From: an uncultured Veillonella sp.
Lineage (GTDB): Bacteria; Bacillota; Negativicutes; Veillonellales; Veillonellaceae
Direction of reading: 5' to 3'
Length of the DNA: 19,356 bases
NCBI RefSeq assembly: GCF_938010505.1
Contig: NZ_CALLVP010000016.1
Span: 1-19,356 of the forward strand
Shown: piece after piece, positions 1 to 8,423 of the stretch
Numbering within the stretch: position 1 is the stretch's first letter
Layout of the letters: each line of letters begins with the position of its first letter
Made by a program: the position numbers and the translations under genes
Notes under the pieces: model-generated
Told to the model about the DNA's origin: nothing
The model's database searches: none
The model's input: the letters and a program-made list of their open reading frames with translations, nothing else

Positions 1-1186
1 ATAAATATCCCATAGGATCCACAGGATCCCCACTTATACGAACTTCAAAATGTACGTGTGGCCCAGTACTATTACCAGTACTGCCTGCATAGGCAACAAC
101 TTGGCCTTTACCTACATCTTGGCCTTCAGAGACGGCAAGGTCAGAATTATGGGCATAAAGAGTAGACATACCATTACCATGATCGATAACTACTGCATAT
201 CCATAACCACCCATCCATCCAGACCAGGCAACGGTGCCTCCGTCTGCAGCATGAACAGGTGTGCCTTCATCAACACCAATATCAATACCAGAATGGTAAA
301 TTGTAGTGCCCCAAATTGGGTGTGTACGATAGCCATATGGGGAGGTGATCTCGCCACTTACAGGCCAGCCAAGTTGACCAGTTCCTTGTACCCAAGAATA
401 ACCAGATGAAGACTGTTGAGCCGCTGCCTCTGTAGCTGCACGAGCCGCCGCACGCTCTGCTTGGCGAGCTTTTAATAGAGAAGTAATTTGAGCGGAAGAA
501 GCATTAAGTTCTTCTATCGCTTGCATTGCGATAGCACGATCATTTTGCGCTTTTTGAAGAACTACTTCCCGTTCTTTCTTCTTCTGTTCTATTTCAGCTT
601 GTTTTGCTGCAGCTGCTTTTTCAAGCTCAACTAATTTTGCACGAGATTGTTCTAGCGCTTGCTTTCGTGCCGCTATCTCAGCACGCTCTTTTTTTATTTC
701 ATCAATTAACTTAATATCAGAATCAATGATTCGCTTTAAAATTTCTAAGCGATTTGCAAAATCTCTAAAATCTTTAGAGCCAATAACTACATCTAAATAA
801 CTTAAACGACCGTTGATATAAATATCACGAACACGCTTATAAAATACGGCTTCACGCCCTTCTAAGCGTTTTTGTGCTTCTGCAAGTAATTTTTCATTAA
901 TAGTAATATCATTTTCAACAGCTATGCGTTGTTGTTGAATAGATTCTAATTGTTGTTGAGCCTGACGCAATTGTTCTTCGATCTGACGCAACTGTTCAGA
1001 TACGCTAACAATTACAGTTTCAGCATCTGTTTTTATAGCATTTTGTTGATTGACTTGTTGTTGAATTGAATCAAGTTGATTCGTTAAATCTTCGTCCTCT
1101 GCAACGATATATAGTGGTGTTCCCAATACAACTATACCAGTCAAAATAGCTGCTACGAAGCGAGATTTAAATATACTATTACTCAT
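1..1186 (-). CDS. EnvC/PcsB-like M23 peptidoglycan endopeptidase with coiled coil (3' end cut by window)
   Basis: A secreted murein hydrolase expected to cut peptide cross-links in peptidoglycan during division, under control of FtsEX. The frame stays open from the ATG at 1186 to base 1 (395 residues); the visible end, DPVDPMGYL, looks like the usual C-terminus, so few residues are missing. A hydrophobic N-terminus (about residues 8-29) acts as signal peptide or anchor. Residues 32-255 are Gln/Glu/Lys/Ala-rich heptad-like coiled coil with the SYLDVVIGSKDFRDF element seen in Firmicute M23 proteins. The LytM fold spans about 270-395, with zinc ligands H298 and D302 (HSGID) and H377/H379 (HVHFEV). 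Unlike E. coli EnvC, whose LytM domain is degenerate, the catalytic set is intact. The start has an AAGGTG ribosome site 8 nt upstream inside the end of ftsX, from which it is 5 nt away, so translation is probably coupled. Family and link to FtsEX are secure; the exact bond cleaved is not known. Confidence 0.93.
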   Translation of the reverse strand, partial: MSNSIFKSRFVAAILTGIVVLGTPLYIVAEDEDLTNQLDSIQQQVNQQNAIKTDAETVIVSVSEQLRQIEEQLRQAQQQLESIQQQRIAVENDITINEKLLAEAQKRLEGREAVFYKRVRDIYINGRLSYLDVVIGSKDFRDFANRLEILKRIIDSDIKLIDEIKKERAEIAARKQALEQSRAKLVELEKAAAAKQAEIEQKKKEREVVLQKAQNDRAIAMQAIEELNASSAQITSLLKARQAERAAARAATEAAAQQSSSGYSWVQGTGQLGWPVSGEITSPYGYRTHPIWGTTIYHSGIDIGVDEGTPVHAADGGTVAWSGWMGGYGYAVVIDHGNGMSTLYAHNSDLAVSEGQDVGKGQVVAYAGSTGNSTGPHVHFEVRISGDPVDPMGYL

Positions 1187-1191
1187 AAACT

Positions 1192-2079
1192 TTACACCTT
1201 CATGTATTGTTTCAAAGAAATAGTACTACCAATAGCACCTACTACTATGCCGCCACCTAAAATATAGAGTGCTACATCATAGAAGAATGGGAACATTGGA
1301 ACTAATGGGAAGAAAGCTAGCGATTCAGAAACCTCCATAGTGATGAAGTGGTAGAATTCACCAACGCAAAGAACGGCGATGATAGCACCAATTAAGCCTA
1401 AGAGCATGCCTTCAATCAAGAATGGCCAACGAATAAAACCATTAGTGGCACCTACATATTTCATGATTGCAATTTCTTTACGACGCGCAAATACGGTCAA
1501 ACGAATCGTATTGGAAATGATAAATAATGTGGCAGCTGCTAAGAACGCAATCAATACAATACCACCAATACGAATTACTTGCGTAATACGGAAAAGTTCT
1601 TCCACAATATCTTGACCATAATGCGTACTTTCTACGCCTTGGAAGGTCGTAGCTAGTTTTGCCGTCGCTTTTACATCACTAGGATTATCAAAGGTTAATA
1701 CATAAGAGTTAGGCAGAGGATTAACACCACCTAAAGCATTTACCAATTGTTGCTGCTCACCAAGGCGTTCTTTAAACTCCTTCATGGCTTGCTCTTTATT
1801 AACGAATTCTAAATGCTTTAAGTTAGGTATAGCTTTAATTTGTTTTCCTACTGCCATAATTTGCTCAGTCGTTAAACCATCCTTTAAGTATATACTTAAC
1901 TGTACTTGATTTTCTAAACTAGATGCCATGTTATTCAAGTTGATGACACCACAAAGAAATACACCAAGCATAAATAAGGATAAGGCTACTGTAGAAATTG
2001 ACGCTAATGTCATAAGACCATTGCGTTTCATAGACTTGAGAGCTTCTTTAAAATAGTATTTTATCGTTCTAGGCTTCAT
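1192..2079 (-). CDS. ftsX: Cell division protein FtsX (ABC transporter-like permease)
   Basis: Membrane half of the FtsEX complex, which uses ATP hydrolysis in the cytoplasm to activate peptidoglycan hydrolases outside the membrane. I prefer the ATG at 2079 (295 aa, starting MKPRTIKYYFKEALKSM) to the GTG at 2091: the GTG abuts its own purine run, while the ATG has AGAGG 11 nt upstream, and the typical family N-terminus begins here. The layout is standard: a short cytoplasmic N-terminus, TM1 at about residues 20-45, an extracytoplasmic domain of roughly 120 residues, then three C-terminal TM helices with a conserved RRKEIAIMKYVGAT loop between TM2 and TM3. It overlaps the end of ftsE by 11 bp, and the M23 peptidase gene follows after 5 nt. 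The extracytoplasmic domain probably contacts the coiled coil of that peptidase. Confidence 0.95.
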   Translation of the reverse strand: MKPRTIKYYFKEALKSMKRNGLMTLASISTVALSLFMLGVFLCGVINLNNMASSLENQVQLSIYLKDGLTTEQIMAVGKQIKAIPNLKHLEFVNKEQAMKEFKERLGEQQQLVNALGGVNPLPNSYVLTFDNPSDVKATAKLATTFQGVESTHYGQDIVEELFRITQVIRIGGIVLIAFLAAATLFIISNTIRLTVFARRKEIAIMKYVGATNGFIRWPFLIEGMLLGLIGAIIAVLCVGEFYHFITMEVSESLAFFPLVPMFPFFYDVALYILGGGIVVGAIGSTISLKQYMKV

Positions 2080-2755
2080 TAATCTCTGCACCTCTCATAT
2101 TATCACTTTGAACGCGACCATCTTTTAGACGAATAACGCGTTTATTCAAGTACGAAACAAGGTCCATATTATGGGTAACCATAATAACGGTAGTGCCAAA
2201 ATTATTGATATGTTTGAACAACTCTACAATATCCTTACTAGTATCAGGATCGAGGTTACCGGTAGGCTCATCAGCAATTAAAACTGTTGGGCGATTAACA
2301 ATAGCACGAGCAATAGCAACACGTTGTTGTTCCCCACCAGAAAGATCCTCTGGTAAATCATTAGCTTTGTCAGATAAACCAACAAGTTCTAATACATGAC
2401 TAACTTTTTCTTTAATAATTTTTGGTTTTTCTTCAATAACTTCAAGAGCAAAAGCGATATTTTCTGCTACCGTTTTATTTGGTAATAAACGGAAGTCTTG
2501 GAATACAACGCCAAGCTTTCTTCTCAATTTAGGAATTTTACTGCGCTTCATACGCGTAACATCAAAGTCATCAACGATGACAGTACCAGCATCTGGCACT
2601 ACTTCATGTGTTAATAACTTAAATAAAGTTGATTTCCCTGCACCACTGTGACCACAAACGAGGACAAATTCACCATCGTTAATAGTTAAACACACATCGT
2701 CTAATGCAACAGAACCATTATCATAGACTTTACTAACATTCTTAAATTCAATCAT
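2069..2755 (-). CDS. ftsE: Cell division ATP-binding protein FtsE
   Basis: Cytoplasmic ABC ATPase that drives FtsX. The 228 residues hold every ABC landmark: Walker A GHSGAGKST (about 35-43), Q-loop in VVFQDFRLL, signature LSGGEQQR, Walker B VLIADEPTGNLD and the H-loop in MVTHN. Length is normal for FtsE. The MIEFKNVSK start at 2755 is supported by an AAGGGG ribosome site a few bases upstream. It lies 14 nt after the transketolase C-subunit gene and overlaps ftsX, so it is inside the long operon. The protein resembles other small ABC ATPases such as LolD, but the FtsX partner directly downstream settles the identity. Confidence 0.96.
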   Translation of the reverse strand: MIEFKNVSKVYDNGSVALDDVCLTINDGEFVLVCGHSGAGKSTLFKLLTHEVVPDAGTVIVDDFDVTRMKRSKIPKLRRKLGVVFQDFRLLPNKTVAENIAFALEVIEEKPKIIKEKVSHVLELVGLSDKANDLPEDLSGGEQQRVAIARAIVNRPTVLIADEPTGNLDPDTSKDIVELFKHINNFGTTVIMVTHNMDLVSYLNKRVIRLKDGRVQSDNMRGAEINEA

Positions 2756-2769
2756 GGGATCCCCTTTGA

Positions 2770-3702
2770 TTATTTACGAGCGATTACACGTTTTACTGCT
2801 TCTACAATGTCATTTGCAGTTAAGCCATATTTTTTCATCAATTCTTTTGGTGTTCCACTCTCCCCAAATGTATCTTGAACCCCAACGAATTCCATAGGTA
2901 CCGGCTTATTAGCTACTACTACTTCAGATACCGCAGAACCAAGACCTCCAATGATATTATGTTCTTCGGCTGTAACAATAGCACCAGTTTCGGTAGCCAC
3001 TTTTACAATTGCTTCAGCATCAATAGGTTTAATAGATGCCATGTTGATAACGCGAGCAGATACATTGGCTTCAGATAAAGTGTTAGCCGCCTCTACAGCA
3101 GGTCCAACCAATGCGCCACAAGCGATAATTGTAACATCAGAACCATCTACCAAGGTAGTAGATTTGCCAGGCGCAAAAGAATAGCCTTCCTTAGTTACAT
3201 CATCTACACCAGCACGACCCAAACGAACGTATACTGGACCGTTATAAGATGCAGCCCATTCGATAACAGCCTCTGTTTCGCGCTCATCAGCAGGTACAAC
3301 TACGGTCATATTTGGCAATGTACGCATGCAAGAAATATCCTCTAAACTTTGATGCGTTGCACCATCCTCACCAACAGTAATGCCCGCATGTGTAGCACAA
3401 ACTTTTACGTTTAATTTTGGATAACATACAGCATTGCGAATTTGTTCAAACGCACGACCTGTTGCGAACATGGAGAAAGAAGATACAAATGGAATCTTAC
3501 CTGCCGCTGCAAGTCCCGCACCAACAGAAATCAAGTTTTGCTCTGCAATACCTACGTTAAAGAAACGCTCTGGGCACGCACCTTTAAATGTATCTGTTTT
3601 AGTAGATTTGGATAAATCCGCATCTAGTACGATAATATTAGTATTCTCTTTACCAATGCGAGCTAACGCATTACCATATGCTTCACGTGTTGCTTTACCC
3701 AT
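2770..3702 (-). CDS. Transketolase, C-terminal subunit (split enzyme)
   Basis: Second subunit of a two-chain transketolase, which moves two-carbon ketol units between sugar phosphates in the pentose phosphate pathway using thiamine diphosphate. The 310 residues cover the pyrimidine-binding domain, with the catalytic Glu54 in NVGIAEQNL, the GEDGATHQ segment (about 111-118), and a C-terminal transketolase domain. It joins its partner by a TAATG overlap, so the ribosome probably re-initiates without much of a ribosome site of its own. Two-gene transketolases are well known in archaea and many Firmicutes, so this is not a broken gene. The DXP synthase and pyruvate dehydrogenase E1 beta families share the fold, but the partner subunit has transketolase motifs. 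Confidence 0.92.
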   Translation of the reverse strand: MGKATREAYGNALARIGKENTNIIVLDADLSKSTKTDTFKGACPERFFNVGIAEQNLISVGAGLAAAGKIPFVSSFSMFATGRAFEQIRNAVCYPKLNVKVCATHAGITVGEDGATHQSLEDISCMRTLPNMTVVVPADERETEAVIEWAASYNGPVYVRLGRAGVDDVTKEGYSFAPGKSTTLVDGSDVTIIACGALVGPAVEAANTLSEANVSARVINMASIKPIDAEAIVKVATETGAIVTAEEHNIIGGLGSAVSEVVVANKPVPMEFVGVQDTFGESGTPKELMKKYGLTANDIVEAVKRVIARK

Positions 3703-4538
3703 TATTGTACCCCCATAATTTCATTAACAAAGGCTACACCTTGCTCTTCACTTGGTGCTTTACCATGCCAGCCTGCTTGACCTTCCATTTCTTCAACACC
3801 TTTACCCTTTACAGTATGCATTACAATACATGTTGGGCCTTCTGTGAAAGCCTTTGCAGCTTCAATAGCATTATGAAGTTCATCAAGATCATGACCATTA
3901 ACTTCGATAACATTCCAATTAAAAGCTTTAAACTTTTCTGGAATTGGCAATGGAGAAAGAACTTTAGTAATATCACCATCGATTTGAAGACCGTTAAAAT
4001 CAACAAAAGCTGTCAAATTATTCAATTTGTAATGGCCTGCAAACATTGCAGCTTCCCACACTTGACCTTCTTCAAGTTCGCCATCTCCAAGAATGGAATA
4101 TACACGATATTCAGCATTATCGATTTTACCAGCCAATGCCATGCCACAAGCCGCAGAGATTCCTTGACCTAAAGAACCTGTAGACATATCTACACCTGGT
4201 GTATGTTTCATATCAGGATGACCTTGTAACATATGGTCAATTTTACGTAAGTTCAAAAGTTCTTCTTTAGGGAAATAACCCTTTTCAGCCAATGTAGCAT
4301 ATAGTGCAGGCGCTGCATGACCTTTAGAAAGGACGAAACGATCTCTATTAGGAGCTTTTGGATTTGCTGGATCTACATTCATTTCTACATAGTACAACAA
4401 GGCCATCACATCGGCGATAGATAATGAACCACCTGGGTGACCGGATTTCGCTGCCGTTACAGACTGTACAATACCAACGCGAATAGCTTTTGCCTTCTCT
4501 TGAACTAATTGTTTAACATCTTGTGTTAATGTAGCCAT
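3702..4538 (-). CDS. Transketolase, N-terminal subunit (split enzyme)
   Basis: First subunit of the split transketolase, carrying the diphosphate-binding half of the thiamine diphosphate site. Visible motifs over 278 residues are SGHPGGSLS (32-40), SKGHAAPALY (71-80), TGSLGQGIS (120-128) and the cofactor/metal motif GDGELEEGQ (151-159) followed by FVDFNGLQIDG with Asn182. The ATG at 4538 has a GTGAGG ribosome site 5 nt upstream. It begins 33 nt after csaB, the largest gap in the operon, and no terminator is seen there. It ends in the TAATG overlap with the C-subunit. Why a central-carbon enzyme sits between csaB and ftsE is not clear from the sequence. Confidence 0.93.
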   Translation of the reverse strand: MATLTQDVKQLVQEKAKAIRVGIVQSVTAAKSGHPGGSLSIADVMALLYYVEMNVDPANPKAPNRDRFVLSKGHAAPALYATLAEKGYFPKEELLNLRKIDHMLQGHPDMKHTPGVDMSTGSLGQGISAACGMALAGKIDNAEYRVYSILGDGELEEGQVWEAAMFAGHYKLNNLTAFVDFNGLQIDGDITKVLSPLPIPEKFKAFNWNVIEVNGHDLDELHNAIEAAKAFTEGPTCIVMHTVKGKGVEEMEGQAGWHGKAPSEEQGVAFVNEIMGVQ

Positions 4539-4571
4539 AGAGACCTCACTTTCTGGATAGGATCCAATATA

Positions 4572-5672
4572 TTAATAATCGTTAAGTAATGAAATAGCAA
4601 TTTCTGCATTGCGTTGAGAATCCACACGCAATGCTTCAATACGGTCATAAGATGCTTGATACTCCTCACGAGAATTCAATAATTTATGACACCATTGGTA
4701 CAAGGCTTCTTCACGCAAATGAGTCATTGTGCCAATCGGCTCTTGACCAATCATATGTAAAAAGCTTGTAATTTTAGGATCATAAGAAATACCAATAACT
4801 GGTTTTCCCATTAAGGAACTAAAAACTAAGGCATGAAGACGTATACCAATCATGAGGTCCACATTACCAGATAAGGATACTTGTTGTTCCGTAGAGAACG
4901 GGCCTTCTAGGACAATAGCACCATTTGGCATATAACCAGCAATAATCTTAGCCTCTTTTGTATCCTCTGGATGTGACATAGGAATAAAGATAATTTCCAC
5001 ATTATCTTGTTCTTGTAATCGGCTCAATACATTAGCTAAGGCTTCTCTATATTCCGTATCCTCTTTCCAACTGCGAACAGCCACACCAACCCGTTTACGT
5101 TGTTCATTAGTAGCAGGCAATTTAGATGTATAGCCTTCAAGAATATGCGCGCCAATTGAAAGCTCTGTCGGTTGCATTGCTAATACAGCATCTGCAGTAA
5201 CCTCAACATCTTCAATACCTAAAGACTCTAATTCATCTTTAGAAATAGAGTCACGAACTGTGATAGTATCCACAAAACGTAATACAAAACCAACAGCACG
5301 ACGTGTAGATGAACGATTTAAAGGACCAATGCCTTGGGAATAAAGCATTACTTTTTTTCCCAGTAACTTAGCTAAGGCCATAATACTTAAATAGTAATAA
5401 GTATTGCGAATACTGGTAGCATCTTGTAATAAACTACCACCACCACTGATAACAAGATCTGAATTAGCAATGGCTTTTAAAATACCTAGTGCAGAGAATG
5501 TCCCTACAGCATTGATATTATGCTTTTTGCTAGTTTCTTTAGGATTACCAGAAATTACAGTAATATGTGCATCTGCCTCTTCTTTGCGAATAGCATCGAT
5601 AATGGCACAGAGCATAGCCTCATCACCAGCATTACCAAAGCCATAGTAACCAGAGATAACAATATTACTCAT
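4572..5672 (-). CDS. csaB: Polysaccharide pyruvyl transferase CsaB
   Basis: CsaB-type enzymes transfer pyruvyl groups from phosphoenolpyruvate onto a cell-wall polysaccharide; in Bacillus and Thermus the resulting ketal is the anchor for SLH-domain surface proteins. I chose the ATG at 5672 (366 aa) because an AGGGAGG ribosome site sits 6 nt upstream; a TTG at 5678 would lie between the two. The N-terminus ISGYYGFGNAGDEAML is the family's glycine-rich signature. Later landmarks include LVISGGGSLLQD, the MLYSQGIGPL stretch and the C-terminal IGIRLHALVFSSLMGKPVIGISYDPK region. It overlaps the upstream DUF5693 gene by 8 bp (ATGAGTAA), implying coupled translation. The family call is firm; the polymer it modifies here is unknown. 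Confidence 0.9.
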   Translation of the reverse strand: MSNIVISGYYGFGNAGDEAMLCAIIDAIRKEEADAHITVISGNPKETSKKHNINAVGTFSALGILKAIANSDLVISGGGSLLQDATSIRNTYYYLSIMALAKLLGKKVMLYSQGIGPLNRSSTRRAVGFVLRFVDTITVRDSISKDELESLGIEDVEVTADAVLAMQPTELSIGAHILEGYTSKLPATNEQRKRVGVAVRSWKEDTEYREALANVLSRLQEQDNVEIIFIPMSHPEDTKEAKIIAGYMPNGAIVLEGPFSTEQQVSLSGNVDLMIGIRLHALVFSSLMGKPVIGISYDPKITSFLHMIGQEPIGTMTHLREEALYQWCHKLLNSREEYQASYDRIEALRVDSQRNAEIAISLLNDY

Positions 5673-7707
5673 GGTCAACCTCCCTAGCTTGGAACCATTG
5701 TGTTACGTACATCATAAAACGTACTGCGATAATAAGAAGCAATCCCAAGAGAGCACCAATCAACAAACCATCATAACCACGCATGATAGACATGAACACT
5801 GGTGTTCTAAGATGACAGAATGTTTCTACCATAGAAGCAATCCCAATAACCCCAGCTAGAGTTAATACGAAATGAATTATTGTAGGCCATTTACGCAAGA
5901 AGGCGAAGGTAGCAAGTATTAAAGCAGGATGACCAATGATAAACTCTTTTTCACGAGGTCTTGCATACATCGTATTTTCAAGGAAACGTCGAAGCATAAG
6001 TTCAAAGGTTGGTACTGGAACACCTGCGGTGTGACCACTGCGTCCAACAAATACCCATGCAACACCACCAAGTGCCGCCAACACAAAGAATACGTAAAAC
6101 TTAACATCCATAGTTAAGAATTCTACTACAAATTTTTTCGCTTCTTCCTTTGAGTTAATCATGCGACCCTTCCACAATGGGAAGCGTTGTAAGTACGCAA
6201 TAATAACTAAAATAATTGGAAGAACAAAGGTTAATTTAACACCTCTAAAGATAGCGAATTCCATAAAGAATTTCGTATTGCCCAATAATGATGCGATATA
6301 CATAGCACCAATAGCAGCAAATAATGCAGCAATTACAAGATATAACAAGGCAAGCACGGTAGACTTAATAGCCCCTAGAGGACGGGCCCCATCATAACGG
6401 CGCCACTCTTCCATCAAGCGAATCATAGCGCCTACGGGAGCCATAACTGCACTAGATAAAGCCCAGATTTGAGTAATTAACGTACCACTTGTAAGAATAA
6501 ATACAACAATAGATGCCAAACAAATACCAAAGAAAGCCACAAGTTGAGTATGCTTAGACATTGGTAAAATCATTTGTAGAACATATACAAAAAGTGCGAT
6601 AGCACCAACCATCGAAATAACTACTAACAATGGATTTGGTGTATAGGCAGGATAGATATCTGCAGGACCGAACTCATAGCCTTTTAGAGCTAATTTCTCT
6701 GTAGCCATACCAATATAGTTTATTGTAGTTTGTAATACAGTTTCGTTATTTATACCTATTTCATACATTGGGAACAAGTTAAAACGAATGTTACGTTCAA
6801 TATCACTAATGTAGAAGCGTTGAGCCGCCTCTTCCGGAGTAATTTTCTTCAATTCCTCTTTTGCGATAGTATATACACGACCTACACTATAATTGTTTTT
6901 AGCCGCCATTTCCAAGAATCCTTGTTGAGGCTCATACTGCAATTGATTAACAGCTTCGATCCCAACTAGTGGAATATGATTTTTATTTAATAATTCTAAT
7001 GTTTCATCAGTTAAATGAGGGGCCCCAAGAGCCTCTTTACCAGCAAAAATCATCCCGGTTACATGCGGAATACCTTCAAGGCGTTTAAATAGATATTGAA
7101 TATCTTCAGATGTTACATTTCTATAATTTGTTGGCCGAACGATAACATTAAATCCACGCTCTGCAACCTCTTGTGCTTGCAACTTAGAAATACCAAGATT
7201 CATCTTTGCATAACTCTCTGCTGTTGCGCCATACAATTCAAGCACTGGACCAATACTCGTATTAAGTTCTTTCACCTTATCCTTGCCAATACGGTGATAT
7301 AAATCTTCGCGGATTTCTTTATAATAGCCTTCCTTACCAGAAATTAATGCTACATACGTTGCACCATGTTTAATAGAAGCGCCATTAACACGAACAGATT
7401 CCATTTCTTCGGACGTTAACACCTTAACTTGACCCGCATCTTTGGCTTTCTCTAACGTGCGATCATAAATAGCAAAGGCAGTTACACCGGCATTACGCAA
7501 CGCATCAAAAGCCTCTTGTTGACTACGTTTTTCAAAGGCGCTTGCTCGTAAAACCGCATCGTAATCTACGATATTTTCAATATGATTTTGTGATTTTTCG
7601 ATTTGATGGCGTTCAAATACTAGGTATAAGGAAGATAAAAGACCTACAATAATACAGAGTATAAGAATCCATGAGTACTTACTTTTTTGTGTGTTCCGAT
7701 GATTCAC
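5665..7707 (-). CDS. DUF5693-family polytopic membrane protein
   Basis: I recognise this as the DUF5693 family, which has no established function. It starts with GTG at 7707, supported by AAAGGA 6 nt upstream. Residues 13-31 form one N-terminal membrane helix, followed by an extracytoplasmic domain of about 320 residues with a repetitive alpha/beta feel (for example NAGVTAFAIYDRTL and HIPLVGIEAVNQL). From about residue 355 on there are some nine more hydrophobic helices, with a charged PRPREKEF-like loop (YARPREKEFIIGHP) between late ones. The stop overlaps csaB by 8 bp, and DUF2993 lies 12 nt upstream. The tight coupling to csaB suggests a job in making, moving or displaying the polymer that CsaB pyruvylates, by analogy with the membrane partner CsaA in Bacillus; that role is inference. 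Confidence 0.82.
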   Translation of the reverse strand: MNHRNTQKSKYSWILILCIIVGLLSSLYLVFERHQIEKSQNHIENIVDYDAVLRASAFEKRSQQEAFDALRNAGVTAFAIYDRTLEKAKDAGQVKVLTSEEMESVRVNGASIKHGATYVALISGKEGYYKEIREDLYHRIGKDKVKELNTSIGPVLELYGATAESYAKMNLGISKLQAQEVAERGFNVIVRPTNYRNVTSEDIQYLFKRLEGIPHVTGMIFAGKEALGAPHLTDETLELLNKNHIPLVGIEAVNQLQYEPQQGFLEMAAKNNYSVGRVYTIAKEELKKITPEEAAQRFYISDIERNIRFNLFPMYEIGINNETVLQTTINYIGMATEKLALKGYEFGPADIYPAYTPNPLLVVISMVGAIALFVYVLQMILPMSKHTQLVAFFGICLASIVVFILTSGTLITQIWALSSAVMAPVGAMIRLMEEWRRYDGARPLGAIKSTVLALLYLVIAALFAAIGAMYIASLLGNTKFFMEFAIFRGVKLTFVLPIILVIIAYLQRFPLWKGRMINSKEEAKKFVVEFLTMDVKFYVFFVLAALGGVAWVFVGRSGHTAGVPVPTFELMLRRFLENTMYARPREKEFIIGHPALILATFAFLRKWPTIIHFVLTLAGVIGIASMVETFCHLRTPVFMSIMRGYDGLLIGALLGLLLIIAVRFMMYVTQWFQAREVDHE

Positions 7708-7719
7708 GACAAATCCTTT

Positions 7720-8415
7720 CTAGTTGAGTATAGGTTTAACTTTAATGCGAATCTCACCATTATCAACAGTTAAACTTTCTGCTTTTACAGGAATCGGGAA
7801 ATTGTTGAAGTCATAAATTTGAGTACTTTCTAACACATTAGATGTCATACCAGGAATTGTAGCTCCATTAATGGTAAACTTTTTAGGTGAAAACAGTAAT
7901 GTATTACCGTTTAATTCTAAATTCCCATCTAATTTAACATCCCCTTTAAATACCATACCCACATTCATTTTGCCGATTAAGCTAATATTATCTTTACTAA
8001 TATCAACTTGTACATCTTGAATATCACTACCTGCTTCATTGCTCAAGAAACTAGCCAAATCAGCTTTATTAATAGTTCCATCAATACTTGCGTTACCAAC
8101 GCTAACTACATCGATTTGTTGACTTGCTAATAAAGAAATTGGATTAACAAGAATATCTTTAGCATCATAACGGAAATTAGCAAAATTCAATTTACCAAGC
8201 TTAATATTCTCCAAGGTACCATAAACTCGGTCTACCTCACCATATAACAATTTAAAAGCTGGTTGTGCATCAACATTTACTGTTTGAGCCGATGGTTTCA
8301 ATGCGTCATTTAATTGACTTTCAATACGTGAGCCAATAAATGATGGTAATAAAAACTGGGTTGCTACTGCAAGAGCAATAATCAACACTAAGAGGAATAG
8401 TAAAAACTTTTTCAT
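7720..8415 (-). CDS. DUF2993 (LmeA-like) lipid-binding-type envelope protein
   Basis: A 231-residue exported or membrane-anchored protein: MKKFLLFLLVLIIALAVA is a classic hydrophobic signal/anchor. The rest alternates beta strands and repeats short motifs typical of DUF2993, such as VYGTLENIKLGKLNFANF and KAESLTVDNGEIRIKV. The actinobacterial member LmeA acts in the periplasm on a lipid-linked glycan; whether this one binds lipids is inference from the family. The ATG at 8415 has TAGGAGA 4 nt upstream, and this site overlaps the stop codon of prfB, 8 nt away. It is followed after 12 nt by DUF5693, so it belongs with the envelope genes downstream. Confidence 0.8.
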   Translation of the reverse strand: MKKFLLFLLVLIIALAVATQFLLPSFIGSRIESQLNDALKPSAQTVNVDAQPAFKLLYGEVDRVYGTLENIKLGKLNFANFRYDAKDILVNPISLLASQQIDVVSVGNASIDGTINKADLASFLSNEAGSDIQDVQVDISKDNISLIGKMNVGMVFKGDVKLDGNLELNGNTLLFSPKKFTINGATIPGMTSNVLESTQIYDFNNFPIPVKAESLTVDNGEIRIKVKPILN

Positions 8416-8423
8416 AATATCTC

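Noticed and set aside
50..409. Plus-strand frame of 119 codons at the window start
   Set aside because: It is antisense to the LytM domain of the M23 peptidase, whose zinc motifs make the minus-strand frame certain.
2770..4538. Transketolase broken in two by a mutation
   Set aside because: Both parts are full-length subunits with complete motifs and are joined by a TAATG overlap, as in the well-known two-subunit transketolases.
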